Assembly: GCA_964638865.1 (NCBI GenBank)
Contig: CAZXBG010000036.1
Span: forward strand, 1-29,755
Reading direction: 5' to 3'
Length of the DNA stretch: 29,755 bases
Source of the DNA: UBA7236 sp964638865
Lineage (GTDB): Bacteria > Bacteroidota > Bacteroidia > Chitinophagales > BACL12
The stretch's first letter is position 1. Every line of letters starts with the position of its first letter. Shown piece after piece: positions 1-8,900 of this stretch. The translations under genes were made by a program, and so were the position numbers. The notes under the pieces are model-generated. The model worked only from the letters and a program-made list of their open reading frames with translations, was not told the DNA's origin and did no database searches.

Positions 1-4
1 CAGT

Positions 5-47
5 AAAAAACACCAACCGCGGCGTAATGCCGTTGTTGGTGTTTTTT
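5..47 (-). terminator. Rho-independent terminator of the lytic transglycosylase gene
   Basis: A 13-bp perfect stem pairs 5-17 with 35-47 (AAAAAACACCAAC / GTTGGTGTTTTTT), and an inner CGGC/GCCG stem lies at 20-23 and 29-32. It sits 17 bases beyond the stop codon at 64. Read on the minus strand it is a GC-containing hairpin followed by a run of T. The A/T arms are symmetric, so it could also stop transcription arriving from the left. Confidence 0.85.
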
Positions 48-63
48 ACAAATCGTTTTGTAA

Positions 64-1692
64 TTAATTACTCACCAACTTAATCTTAGTCCCCGTCTTC
101 AAAGTTTCATTATCTGACAATCCATTTAATTCACGTATTTTTTCAACGCTGTTAGTTGGATATTTTTTAGCAATTCCCCATAAAGTATCTCCCGGTTTAA
201 CGGTGTAATAAATTACTTCAGCAGTTGCTTCTTTTTTTTCTGCAGGTGCAGAACTTATGAGTTGAATATTGGTAAGTTTTTGTTTTTCAGATAGGGTCAT
301 TTTATTTATCTGAGCATATTGATCTTCGTGGTTTGCTGCAACTTGTAATTTTAATTTTTGTCCTGATACTATTTTAGTGGAAGATAAATTATTCCACTTT
401 TTAATTTCAGGAACAGTGCAGTCGAACCAATCGGAAATATAACCGAGATTGTCTCCCTTTTTAACAATGTAACTAACCGTTACGATATCATCCGGATTTG
501 TATTTTCTTTTGTGGTGCTTGCAGTTGTTGTATTTGTATCAGTCGTTTTTGCAACAGTAGTTGTTGTTTTATTTTTTGAAGCATTTACAGCTTCCACATT
601 TTTAGCAAGTGTTTCTGATTTTGCAACTTCTTTTTTCTCCAGTGATGCATACAAAGAATCTTTATTTGCATAAAACATTGCAACAGATTTCATCGGTAAT
701 CGCAAAGGATATGGCATTGGAGCTCCCGGAATTGTTTTAGTTTTTAAGGCAGGATTATTCAATGCAATTTCTTCAGCAGTTAATCCCACATAAGCAGCCA
801 TTTGATCAATGGTCATTTTATGGGTAATCATGATAGTATCAGCCAGATTATAATCATATCCAAAAGCAACAGGACGAATATTATGTTCTTTGTGATATTC
901 AAAAACATAGGTTGCAGCTATAAATGCCGGAACATATCCGCGGGTTTCTTTTGGCAAATAGGTCTCAATATCCCAAAATGTTTTGTCACTACCACCTGCT
1001 TTGCGTAATGCTTTATTCACATTTCCGGGGCCACAGTTATAAGCGGCAATTGCCAAAAACCAATCGTCATAAATATCGTGTAGTTGTTTCAGGTATTTAA
1101 CTGCAGCGATGGTTGCTAATTGTGGGTCGCGGCGCTCATCCACATAAGTATCAATCTGAAGACCCATCAATTTTCCGGTGCCATACATGAACTGCCATAA
1201 ACCAGTTGCTCCTGCTTTGGAAACTGCATGGGTATTTAATGCAGATTCAATTATAGCAAGATATTTAAGTTCAATTGGCATGTTATTTCTGTCCAGTTCT
1301 GCTTCAAACATCGGGAAGTAGGTTTGGCTTAATCCCAGCATATTGGAAACCTGTCCGCGGCGGCGCATACAATAGAGGTCTAAAAATCCTTGAACCGATT
1401 TGTTATAAGTGTATGGAATAGAAGAGTTTATAGTCGCAATACGGGCGGCATACACTTCAGGTGTAAATCTGGGAGTATCGGTAGCAGCATATCCCAAAAG
1501 ATCGTAATCTTTTTCATTGAACTTCCATGCCGGATTGGTGGAATAAAAACTTTCAAACATCGAGTCCAAAGCGTTGACACTCTCACTGGTAGAGTTCAAC
1601 ATCAATTTATCGTTGGAAGAAGAATTAGAGACTTGTGCTTTCGCTACCCCTGCAAGCAAAAGGCATAATACGGTAATTCTGATGTAGTGCAT
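64..1692 (-). CDS. MltD-like membrane/periplasmic lytic murein transglycosylase with LysM domains
   Basis: A 542-residue peptidoglycan lytic transglycosylase that should cleave the MurNAc-GlcNAc bond and form 1,6-anhydroMurNAc in the periplasm. Residues 1-20 are a signal peptide ending AKAQ. The SLT/family-1 goose-lysozyme-like domain spans about 130-240: catalytic Glu149 in AIIESALN, GATGLWQFM at 161-169 and AYNCGPGNV at 217-225. A Thr/Lys-rich linker (about 370-400) leads to two LysM domains (about 406-451 and 495-540) that bind glycan. A weaker LysM-like stretch lies at about 288-322. This order (SLT then C-terminal LysM repeats) matches MltD. It is the last gene of the minus-strand envelope cluster, 109 bp beyond gatA, and ends at a strong hairpin. 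The physiological role (wall turnover or septum remodelling) is inferred from family and context. Confidence 0.93.
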   Translation of the reverse strand: MHYIRITVLCLLLAGVAKAQVSNSSSNDKLMLNSTSESVNALDSMFESFYSTNPAWKFNEKDYDLLGYAATDTPRFTPEVYAARIATINSSIPYTYNKSVQGFLDLYCMRRRGQVSNMLGLSQTYFPMFEAELDRNNMPIELKYLAIIESALNTHAVSKAGATGLWQFMYGTGKLMGLQIDTYVDERRDPQLATIAAVKYLKQLHDIYDDWFLAIAAYNCGPGNVNKALRKAGGSDKTFWDIETYLPKETRGYVPAFIAATYVFEYHKEHNIRPVAFGYDYNLADTIMITHKMTIDQMAAYVGLTAEEIALNNPALKTKTIPGAPMPYPLRLPMKSVAMFYANKDSLYASLEKKEVAKSETLAKNVEAVNASKNKTTTTVAKTTDTNTTTASTTKENTNPDDIVTVSYIVKKGDNLGYISDWFDCTVPEIKKWNNLSSTKIVSGQKLKLQVAANHEDQYAQINKMTLSEKQKLTNIQLISSAPAEKKEATAEVIYYTVKPGDTLWGIAKKYPTNSVEKIRELNGLSDNETLKTGTKIKLVSN

Positions 1693-1801
1693 AGTTAGTT
1701 CCCTGTAAATTTTAGTTTGGCTGTTACTAAAGGCTATAAAACTATAAAATTAAAAAAATATTGTGCTCACACACAATAAAAACCTTATCAACACCCAAAT
1801 T

Positions 1802-3244
1802 TTAATAATTTTTAAGAATGTGTGCTGTCACAGACATGAGGATGTCTTCTCTAAAGTAATTTGCCATAAGTTGTGCGCCAAATGGCATTCCATTGCTATG
1901 TCTAAATAAAGGGACGGTGATGGCGGGGAGACCAGTGATATTTGCCTGAACGGTGAAAATATCGGCCAGATACATCTCTATCGGGTCGGTTGTTTTTTCT
2001 CCGAGCTTAAAAGCAGTGGTGGGTGTTGTCGGTAAAAGTATAAGGTCGTATTCAGATAAAGTGTTAACTGTGTCGTCACGAATTATCCTTCTAACCTTCT
2101 GTGCTTTCGTATAGTATGCATCATAATAACCCGAACTTAGCACAAAAGTTCCAAGCATAATGCGGCGTTGTACTTCTTTTCCAAAGCCATGGGACCTCGA
2201 TTTTTTAATAACGGACTCCATATCAGTGGCTTGCATGTCACGAAAACCGTAATGTATGCCGGAAAAACGACTCAAATTAGAGCTTGCCTCGGCTGTAGTT
2301 AATACATAATAGGTCGGAACCAGGTAATCGAGGGACTGAAGGTCTTGTGGTTCAACTGTATGCCCTTCTGCGCGAAGTTGCTCTATCAGTTTATACAAAG
2401 CTGAGCTTATCTCCGGGTCAATTTTGGGATTATCGAGCGTTTGCGGGTAATAGGCTATTTTGAGTTTTTGAATTGCTGCGTTTTCGCTGTAATGCTGCGG
2501 TTGGTGGGTGGATGATGTACTGTCATGCGCATCAAAACCTGCCATTACCTCCATCATCATCTGCATATCTTCCACATTATTGGTAATAGGACCGATCTGA
2601 TCGAAGGAGGAGGCAAATGCAACCAAACCGTATCGCGATAAACGTCCGTAGGTGGGTTTCATACCAATTGTTCCGCAAAAAGCTGCGGGCTGGCGGATAG
2701 AACCACCGGTTTCAGAACCCAAACTCGCCATACATAAGCCGGCCTGCACTGCTACGGCTGAGCCGCCACTACTTCCCCCCGAAACCCTTGTATTGTCAAT
2801 ATCGTTTAAAACTGGTCCGAAAGCCGAGTTCTCATTGCTGGAACCCATAGCAAACTCGTCGCAATTGCAGCGGCCAATAATGATTGCGTCCTCCTTGAGT
2901 AAGCGATCAATTACCGTGGCATTGTATAATGATTCGAAATCGGCGAGAATTTTGGAGGATGCAGTGAGTTTTTTACCCTTTATTGCGATAACATCCTTTA
3001 CACCAATCACCATCCCAAATAATTTACCAAGCGGTTTTTGGGATATGATCCTGGAATCTATTTCATCCGCATTTTGCAATGCATCGTGTTCAAATAATTC
3101 TAAAAAGGCGTTGAGGTGTTTTTTTTCCTGATTTACCTGTAAATAATGCTCCACAACTTGCCTGAGAGTAAATTTACCCGCACACAAATCAGCCTGAACA
3201 TTCCTTAAACCGGATTGTAATAAAGGACCTAAATCTAAACTCAT
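1802..3244 (-). CDS. gatA: Asp-tRNA(Asn)/Glu-tRNA(Gln) amidotransferase subunit A
   Basis: A 480-residue amidase-signature protein of typical GatA length. The Ser-cisSer-Lys triad is visible and correctly spaced: Lys83 in GVKDVIA, cis-Ser158 in SGGSSGGSA, and nucleophile Ser182 in the SETGGSIRQPA segment. The 24-residue Ser-Ser distance is the one known for GatA. GatA hydrolyses glutamine and passes ammonia to GatB, which transamidates mischarged Glu-tRNA(Gln) or Asp-tRNA(Asn). gatB and gatC are not in the window, which is usual for Bacteroidota, where the subunits are often unlinked. It starts 17 bp after tatA and is probably co-transcribed with it. Other amidase-signature enzymes are possible, but the segments IGMKPTYGRLSRYGL and FDQIGP are GatA-like. 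Confidence 0.95.
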   Translation of the reverse strand: MSLDLGPLLQSGLRNVQADLCAGKFTLRQVVEHYLQVNQEKKHLNAFLELFEHDALQNADEIDSRIISQKPLGKLFGMVIGVKDVIAIKGKKLTASSKILADFESLYNATVIDRLLKEDAIIIGRCNCDEFAMGSSNENSAFGPVLNDIDNTRVSGGSSGGSAVAVQAGLCMASLGSETGGSIRQPAAFCGTIGMKPTYGRLSRYGLVAFASSFDQIGPITNNVEDMQMMMEVMAGFDAHDSTSSTHQPQHYSENAAIQKLKIAYYPQTLDNPKIDPEISSALYKLIEQLRAEGHTVEPQDLQSLDYLVPTYYVLTTAEASSNLSRFSGIHYGFRDMQATDMESVIKKSRSHGFGKEVQRRIMLGTFVLSSGYYDAYYTKAQKVRRIIRDDTVNTLSEYDLILLPTTPTTAFKLGEKTTDPIEMYLADIFTVQANITGLPAITVPLFRHSNGMPFGAQLMANYFREDILMSVTAHILKNY

Positions 3245-3261
3245 GGAAGGAGGGAGATAAA

Positions 3262-3474
3262 TTATTTATCTTCAGTCTTCTTTGGTTCGTCATTAACGCC
3301 TTCGCGTATTTCTCGGCTAACGTTGTTTTTAGCATCGTTAAATTCGCGAATTCCTTTACCGATACCACGCATCAGTTCCGGAATTTTCTTTCCGCCAAAA
3401 AGTAGTAAAATAGCTAAAACGATTATTATCCATTCCATTCCGCTAGGCATTGCAAGTAATAACACAGTATTCAT
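3262..3474 (-). CDS. tatA: Twin-arginine translocase subunit TatA/TatE-like
   Basis: A 70-residue protein with one N-terminal membrane helix (about 13-29) followed by FGGKKIPELMRGIGKGIREF. This is the hinge and amphipathic helix of TatA/TatE, where homologues read FGPKKLPELGR. The tail is short, charged and Lys/Glu-rich. TatA oligomers form the conduit for folded twin-arginine substrates, working with TatC, which is not in this window. It lies 17 bp upstream of gatA and about 70 bp downstream of the EnvC-like gene. The length and the absence of a longer cytoplasmic domain argue for TatA rather than TatB, although Bacteroidota often use one TatA for both roles. Confidence 0.92.
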   Translation of the reverse strand: MNTVLLLAMPSGMEWIIIVLAILLLFGGKKIPELMRGIGKGIREFNDAKNNVSREIREGVNDEPKKTEDK

Positions 3475-3544
3475 TTCTTGAACAATTTGATTATTAAAAC
3501 AAAGGTAGCTGTTTTATATATGCGAAAAGCGACCTTGACCAAAT

Positions 3545-4861
3545 TTATTTGCTTATCCAAAGCGCAGGATCCAGAATTACCGTGTTTTTCCAGATCTCCA
3601 GATGCACTTCGGTTTTTCCTTCCTCGGGATCTTCCCAGGCTGTGCCTATCTTTTGTTTGGTTGTTATTTTGTCGCCGGCTTTAACCGTTACTTCTGCAAT
3701 ATTGGTGTAAACGGAGTAATATTCGCCGTGTTTTATGATCACTCCCTTCTGAAATGCAGGGTTGAAAATAATATTTACTACTTCGCCCTCAAACACCGCT
3801 CTTACGGTTGAACCTTCTGTAGTTGCGATATCTATTCCGTTATTTTCAATTACCACATCTCTTAAAACCGGGTGTGCATGTTTTCCAAATCGCTCCGTTA
3901 TAGTTCCCCGTTCAACGGGCCAGGGTAATTTACCTTTATTGCCTTCAAAGTTTTTGGAAATTAATTGCATCTCCGGAGTGAGTCCGAGGTTAACCGTTTT
4001 TGATTCCGTTGTCGTTTTTTTCTCTGTGGTTGGAGTGGTAGTTGTTTTGGTTTCGCTGCCGGTGGTTTTACTTTCTGCCGCTTTTAATTTTGCTGCTGCG
4101 AGTGCTGCGGCCTCTGCTTTTTCTTTTTCTTTTCTGATCTCCTCCGCAATTATCCCTTGAATTTTTTTATTGAGATTGGTTGCATCCTTTTTCTTTTTAT
4201 CGATTTGTTTTTTAAGATCCTTTTCTTTGGTGAGCAACGATTTTACCGTTTTATCTTTTGATGCTTTTTCTTCATCCAGTTTCTTTTTTTGTTGCTCCTC
4301 CTTTGTAAGTAAAACTACTTTTTCCTCCTTGTCCTCTTCAATAATATTTCTTTTATTTTTAAGCGTTTCACTTATTTCTTCTATTGCTGTTATCTGTTCC
4401 TTTCTAAAACTGTGAAACGAACGTATATACTGCATTCGCTGGAATGCATCGTTAATGCTTTTTGCAGAAAAAATAAAATGCAGGGGTTTAAAATTTTCAT
4501 CATTTAAATACGTGTAATAAACCATTTGAGCGTATTGTTTTTTCAATTCGTCCATATCTGTTTCCATTGCATTTATGGCGGCATTTGTTTCGGTCAATTG
4601 TTTATTTACTCCGGAAACCTGTTGTGCAATATTGCTGATCACTTCCTCCCGCATATCAATTTTTCTGTTCAATAATTTTAATTCGTCGAGGGAGTTTTCC
4701 TTTTTTTTCTTTGTTGAGGACAACAGATCTTCTGCATCTTTTATTTCATCCTGTAATTTCTCATAGTTACTCTGCAGCGTCTTTTTATTTCCGGTTTGAC
4801 CGGAAACATCAGCACTGAAAATAAATAGCAGAATAAAAAGGCTTAGAATAGGATTAATCAA
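3545..4861 (-). CDS. EnvC-like murein hydrolase activator (coiled coil plus degenerate M23/LytM domain)
   Basis: A secreted coiled-coil protein with a C-terminal M23 (LytM) fold, the layout of EnvC-type activators of cell-separation amidases. I place the start at TTG 4861, which overlaps the end of the DUF4292 gene by 8 bases and puts the signal peptide (ending about SADVSGQ) at the N-terminus, giving 438 residues. The first ATG (4960) would add 33 non-signal residues and a 107-bp overlap. Coiled coil covers about 25-265, a low-complexity Ala/Lys/Thr linker about 245-290, and LytM about 315-438. The metal site is broken: HxGID is NNGID (Asn340), the active-site YxH is YTN (Asn387), and HxH is EVH (Glu418, His420). 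Catalysis is therefore unlikely and an activator role is inferred. Its partner amidase is not in the window. Confidence 0.85.
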   Translation of the reverse strand: MINPILSLFILLFIFSADVSGQTGNKKTLQSNYEKLQDEIKDAEDLLSSTKKKKENSLDELKLLNRKIDMREEVISNIAQQVSGVNKQLTETNAAINAMETDMDELKKQYAQMVYYTYLNDENFKPLHFIFSAKSINDAFQRMQYIRSFHSFRKEQITAIEEISETLKNKRNIIEEDKEEKVVLLTKEEQQKKKLDEEKASKDKTVKSLLTKEKDLKKQIDKKKKDATNLNKKIQGIIAEEIRKEKEKAEAAALAAAKLKAAESKTTGSETKTTTTPTTEKKTTTESKTVNLGLTPEMQLISKNFEGNKGKLPWPVERGTITERFGKHAHPVLRDVVIENNGIDIATTEGSTVRAVFEGEVVNIIFNPAFQKGVIIKHGEYYSVYTNIAEVTVKAGDKITTKQKIGTAWEDPEEGKTEVHLEIWKNTVILDPALWISK

Positions 4862-5606
4862 TCCGCTCGTACTTTGGATTAACGTTGAAAGTAAATTCAA
4901 AGGGCTGGTCGAAGGTGATTTTTGAAAATGCAATATTGGCTGTAAAATCATCGGTGGCATCTATTAAAATGGTACGTAAGAACGCAAATTGTCTTCCCTC
5001 TATTTTATCAAACTCATCGTAAGTGAGGGTAAGCGTTCTTTTGTTCATTAAATCTTCGATAAACATACGCAGTATATCGAGGTCAGCACTAAGCCATATC
5101 GTGTTTTTATAAACATCCTTTTGCGCAAAGAGTACATATTTGTCGTCACTTATTCCCTGTGAGAGTGTTGTATTGTTATAAAAAACCGGATTTCCGCAAA
5201 TAAGATTTTCTAAATCGGAAAAAGTGATGGGAAGTGAAAAATTAGTTTCTATAAAAGAAAAACTTCTTGGAATATATTGTTGATTTAAACGGTCGAGAAT
5301 TTTTATGGAATCGGGAGTTATCATCACCCTTGCACCTTCAATACCTAAAACCCGGAGTGAGATGCCGATAACGGAATCTTTTAAAATATCGATCTGCGCA
5401 TTTACACTTTGACTGATGTTTGGACCGGTGATATCAATATTCGCTTTTCCGGAAAAAGTTTTGTAGATAATTGTTTTTTCTAAAACCTTCGTATTAAGTT
5501 CTTCAACTGTAGTTTCTTTTATCTTATTGCCAAAAATATTTTTAGTGGTCTCGCAAGAGGAATAGGAAAAGGCAACTAAAATGAAAAAAGAAATAAGTTT
5601 ATTCAT
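4854..5606 (-). CDS. DUF4292 family lipoprotein
   Basis: A 250-residue protein beginning with a short hydrophobic leader and a Cys at position 18 (SYSSC), a weak but usable lipoprotein cleavage site. The body matches the DUF4292 family of Bacteroidota in length and in features such as the VLGIEGARVMITPDSIKI stretch and a beta-rich fold; I recognise the family, not a proven function. Such proteins are thought to resemble LolA/LolB-type half-barrels, so a role in lipoprotein or lipid handling at the envelope is only an inference. The start overlaps the stop of the upstream TPR gene by 8 bp and its stop overlaps the proposed EnvC start, so translation of the three is probably coupled. Confidence 0.85.
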   Translation of the reverse strand: MNKLISFFILVAFSYSSCETTKNIFGNKIKETTVEELNTKVLEKTIIYKTFSGKANIDITGPNISQSVNAQIDILKDSVIGISLRVLGIEGARVMITPDSIKILDRLNQQYIPRSFSFIETNFSLPITFSDLENLICGNPVFYNNTTLSQGISDDKYVLFAQKDVYKNTIWLSADLDILRMFIEDLMNKRTLTLTYDEFDKIEGRQFAFLRTILIDATDDFTANIAFSKITFDQPFEFTFNVNPKYERID

Positions 5607-7377
5607 ATAAGGTTTTATCCTTGATCTTTTTATCGATCAAATCTGTAGTTTCTCCGGCTGCTTTTGCTTTAATCCAATATTCCACTGCCTGATCTTTATC
5701 GCCCAGTTTATATAATATATCCCCGTAATGTTCTAAAACTGTGCCGCTTTCTTTACCGCCGTGTAACAAAGCCTTTTCCATCCACAATTTAGCGTCCTTA
5801 TATTTTTTCTGTTTATATAATATCCAAGCATAAGTATCTTCCAATGATGCATTATCAGGAATTAATTTTATGGACGCAGCCGACATTTCTGCTGCTCTCT
5901 CCAGATTCTCGTTTCGAACAGATAAAAAGTATGCGTAGTTATTCAGTGTAAATGGATTGTCGGGATTCAACTGCAAACTATTTTCAAATGCCTTATCAGA
6001 TTCGGAATAGTTTTTTATGTCATTATAAGCATTGCCGAGTTCAGTATACATGTCTGCTCTTAATTGCACATTGGAAACTGTAAGTGGCAAGCCTCTTTTT
6101 AATGTTTTAATTGCTCCGTCAACATCCTTTAAATTATTAAGTGCAACGGCATTAAAATAATACGCGAGTGGTTGATTGGGATATAATTCTATTGCTGAAG
6201 TGGTGACATATTTCAACGAATCAAATTCTCTCAGGTCAGAATAAATATAAAACATTTTTATCCAAACATCATATATATCGCTTCTGAGTTCCAGCGATTT
6301 ATTATATACAGCAGCAGCACCTCTTAATTCGCCGGAATAAAATAAAAAATCTCCGCGCATTGCGAAGGATTTTGCATCATCCGGATGGGCTTCCACTAAT
6401 AATTTTGTCCAGGTTAAAACGGTATCTTTTAATTTAAAATTTGGTTTATCGAGTGAATCAACAAATAATACCAAATAAAATATTTTTGTATCAATATTGC
6501 CTAATCCATTTGCAAATGATTTGTGCATAGTGGAGAAATAGGCATTTTCATCACCTGCCTTTTTTTGAAAACTCGCTTTCCTGAATTGCAGGTCGACATT
6601 GTTGCTATCCGTGAGCAATAATTTATCAAATGTTTGTTGTGCCAGTTCCAGTTGGCCGGCGCGTTCGTAATATTCACTTAAATATCGGAGATATCCTGTG
6701 TTGTATGGATCCAATATAATAAGTTTAAGAATGGCATCAATCGCTTTTTGCGGCTGATCGTTCATGGCGTATAAACGCTGTAATTCAAATAAAACGAATT
6801 CGTTTTCTCCCGCTATTGCAACCAGTCTTTGCATTGTTTTTATTGCATCTTCTTTTTTTCCTGCTTTCTCGTAACTGTATGCTAAACGATAATAAACTTC
6901 TTCGCTAAATGCGTTATCCTTCAGAATATTTTCATACACTTCGGCTGCATTATCAAAGGAAGATCCGTAGGAAAGAATATCGGCATACAATAATTGATAA
7001 TAAATATTTTTAGGCTCAAGTGCAACTGCTTTTCTGATATATTCCTGTGCATCTCCCAACTGACCATATTTAAAATAAATGGTACTCAATTGAAACATAC
7101 TGGCAGTGTTATTTGCATCTGCTTTTAAAATATCACTAAATGCATTTACTGCTTTTTCAATATCGTCAGTAGCAAGATATTTACAACCATCAATATATAA
7201 GCGTTCAATTTCTGCAGAATCAATTTTTCCTTCACTTTTAGCAGAAATAGATTTCTGAGGTCCTCTTACAGGAACTGTATTTTCACTTTGCGTTTTTTTA
7301 GTTGCATTACATGCAGATACTGTAAGTAAAAAAACTATGGATAAAAGGTAAAAAAAGTGTTTAGTTGTTTTTATCAT
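5599..7377 (-). CDS. TPR-repeat lipoprotein
   Basis: A 592-residue lipoprotein with a signal sequence ending in the lipobox VSAC (Cys about 23), followed by tetratricopeptide repeats over nearly the whole length (about 55-590). Clear units include the segments around GCKYLATDDIEKAVNAF, AYSYEKAGKKEDAIKTMQRL, ELGNAYNDIKNYSESDKAFE and ALLHGGKESGTVLEHYGDIL. The last is a typical C-terminal unit of these proteins. TPR arrays are protein-binding scaffolds. Here it sits between a nucleotidyltransferase (4-bp ATGA overlap with its stop) and a DUF4292 lipoprotein, a neighbourhood I recognise from many Bacteroidota. An outer-membrane assembly or envelope scaffold role is inferred from context only. Confidence 0.9.
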   Translation of the reverse strand: MIKTTKHFFYLLSIVFLLTVSACNATKKTQSENTVPVRGPQKSISAKSEGKIDSAEIERLYIDGCKYLATDDIEKAVNAFSDILKADANNTASMFQLSTIYFKYGQLGDAQEYIRKAVALEPKNIYYQLLYADILSYGSSFDNAAEVYENILKDNAFSEEVYYRLAYSYEKAGKKEDAIKTMQRLVAIAGENEFVLFELQRLYAMNDQPQKAIDAILKLIILDPYNTGYLRYLSEYYERAGQLELAQQTFDKLLLTDSNNVDLQFRKASFQKKAGDENAYFSTMHKSFANGLGNIDTKIFYLVLFVDSLDKPNFKLKDTVLTWTKLLVEAHPDDAKSFAMRGDFLFYSGELRGAAAVYNKSLELRSDIYDVWIKMFYIYSDLREFDSLKYVTTSAIELYPNQPLAYYFNAVALNNLKDVDGAIKTLKRGLPLTVSNVQLRADMYTELGNAYNDIKNYSESDKAFENSLQLNPDNPFTLNNYAYFLSVRNENLERAAEMSAASIKLIPDNASLEDTYAWILYKQKKYKDAKLWMEKALLHGGKESGTVLEHYGDILYKLGDKDQAVEYWIKAKAAGETTDLIDKKIKDKTLYE

Positions 7378-8378
7378 GCCTGAGTACTGTAATCTCCTAA
7401 ACTTAGATCTTCTGCTTTGCCTTCAACAGAAGCAAAACTGCCTATCATGGAGTTGGAGATATTTTTTTCTACAATAGTAACGGAATTTTGGATGATTGAA
7501 TTCCGTATTAACGAATTTTTAACTGTTGAGTTTTTTCCAATGGATACGTGCGGACCTACAACTGAATTTTCTATCACCACATTTTCACCGATATAACAAG
7601 GAGAAATAATAACAGAGTTAACCGATTTCACAGAATCTGAAATGAGTTTTTCGCTGTCTTTCTTTAATTCGAGAATGCGCTGATTGGTATAAACTGTTGC
7701 ATCTTTATTGCCACAGTCCAACCACTCATCCACCTTGCCCGGACTAAATTTGTATCCCTTTTGTTTCATGCTTTCCAGTGCGTTGGTCAATTGGAATTCT
7801 CCTTTTTCCTTAATGTTGTTGTCAATTAAATATTGCATTTCCTTGCGCAATAAGTCGCCATCCTTCATATAATATACACCTATTATGGCAAGGTCAGATA
7901 CAAAATGATCTGGTTTTTCTACAAAATTGGTGATGAATCCTTCATTATTGAGCTCAATAACACCAAAATTCCTCCAGTTATCTACCTTATTCACCCAAAT
8001 AATGCCGTCGTTATTAGTATCTATCTTGATATCAGTTTTGAATAACGTATCAGCAAAGGCAATTATGATATGTCCGCTGATAGTATCTCCGGCACACAAA
8101 ATTGCATGGGCAGTACCGAGGGGTTCATCCTGATAACAGATCTTTCCTTTTGCTCCAAGTTCCTCCGCAATTCTCACCAATCCATCTTCTACTTCTTTTC
8201 CAAAACGACCAACTATAAAGGCAATCTCCTCAATTTTTTCATCGGTAGTTTGTGCGATATCTTCCACAAGTCGCTGTACAATTGCTTTTCCGGCAACAGG
8301 TATCAGCGGTTTTGGCACAGTGAGTGTGTGTGGTCGCATTCTTTTGCCCATTCCCGCCATTGGAATAATAATATTCAT
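7374..8378 (-). CDS. Sugar-phosphate nucleotidyltransferase with left-handed beta-helix tail
   Basis: A nucleotidyltransferase that should join a sugar 1-phosphate to a nucleoside triphosphate and release pyrophosphate. I choose ATG 8378 (334 residues) because it places the nucleotide-binding loop AGMGKRMRPHT at residues 8-18, as in RmlA/GlmU relatives; ATG 8402 would add eight non-family residues. PKPLIPVAGK follows at 22-31, the metal-binding Asp lies in IIAFADTLF, and substrate-pocket segments GVIELN, FVEKP and GEFQLTNA are present. The last roughly 80 residues are hexapeptide repeats (IGENVVIENSVVGPHVSIGK), a left-handed beta helix for oligomerisation or acyl transfer. Sugar and nucleotide specificity cannot be read from sequence. 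Its stop overlaps the TPR start by 4 bp, and the flippase upstream hints at surface glycan synthesis. Confidence 0.88.
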   Translation of the reverse strand: MNIIIPMAGMGKRMRPHTLTVPKPLIPVAGKAIVQRLVEDIAQTTDEKIEEIAFIVGRFGKEVEDGLVRIAEELGAKGKICYQDEPLGTAHAILCAGDTISGHIIIAFADTLFKTDIKIDTNNDGIIWVNKVDNWRNFGVIELNNEGFITNFVEKPDHFVSDLAIIGVYYMKDGDLLRKEMQYLIDNNIKEKGEFQLTNALESMKQKGYKFSPGKVDEWLDCGNKDATVYTNQRILELKKDSEKLISDSVKSVNSVIISPCYIGENVVIENSVVGPHVSIGKNSTVKNSLIRNSIIQNSVTIVEKNISNSMIGSFASVEGKAEDLSLGDYSTQA

Positions 8379-8456
8379 ATCTATTGATTGTTTGGGCTGC
8401 AAAGATATAATATCAGCCGATAGGCATTGCAGTGGCGAGGCAGGAAAGGTGTGAAA

Positions 8457-8891
8457 TTACTTTCCCGTATGTCCAAACCCACCTGTATCACGGTCTGTAG
8501 ACGAAAGTTCCGTGGTGTTTTCCCATTGCACAATCTCGTGTTTAGTTACCACCATTTGAGCGATCTTGTCACCGGGATTAATATAAAAGGGTTGTTTCGA
8601 CAGGTTTATCATAATTACTTTGATCTCACCGCGATAATCGGCGTCTATTGTGCCGGGGGAATTTAAAAGTGTTATGCCTGAATTAATGGCAAGTCCGCTC
8701 CGCGGGCGGATCTGGGCTTCATAGCCAACAGGTAACTCTAAAAAAATTCCGGTTGGCACAAGGCAACGTTCAAGCGACAGAATTTCAATTTTATCGGGAA
8801 TATCCGCTTTCAGGTCCATTCCTGCTGCGTGTAAAGTTGCGTATGCAGGATTTGCGTTTTGCGACTTATTTATAATTCGGATATTTAACAT
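8457..8891 (-). CDS. dut: Deoxyuridine 5'-triphosphate nucleotidohydrolase (dUTPase)
   Basis: A 144-residue trimeric dUTPase of standard length. All five motifs are visible in order: AGMDLKAD (23-30), PRSGLA (63-68), GTIDADYRGE (80-89, with catalytic Asp83), PGDKIAQMV (106-114) and the P-loop-like DRDTGGFGHTG (133-143). Motif 5 has an Asp (DRDTGG) where many homologues have RGxGG or RGTGG, a minor variation. It hydrolyses dUTP to dUMP and pyrophosphate in the cytoplasm, keeping uracil out of DNA and feeding thymidylate synthesis. It lies 9 bp beyond the flippase stop codon on the same strand and is probably co-transcribed. Confidence 0.97.
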   Translation of the reverse strand: MLNIRIINKSQNANPAYATLHAAGMDLKADIPDKIEILSLERCLVPTGIFLELPVGYEAQIRPRSGLAINSGITLLNSPGTIDADYRGEIKVIMINLSKQPFYINPGDKIAQMVVTKHEIVQWENTTELSSTDRDTGGFGHTGK

Positions 8892-8900
8892 GTTATAAAT

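Noticed and set aside
2652..3131. 159-residue open frame on the plus strand inside gatA
   Set aside because: It lies wholly antisense to the gatA motifs and has no recognisable domain; an antisense shadow of a conserved coding sequence.
3762..4415. Ser/Phe/Val-rich open frames on the plus strand
   Set aside because: Mirror images of the Lys/Glu-rich coiled coil of the EnvC-like gene; composition is explained by the opposite strand.
8070..8387. 105-residue plus-strand open frame with many His and Cys
   Set aside because: Antisense to the nucleotide-binding part of the nucleotidyltransferase gene; no support of its own.
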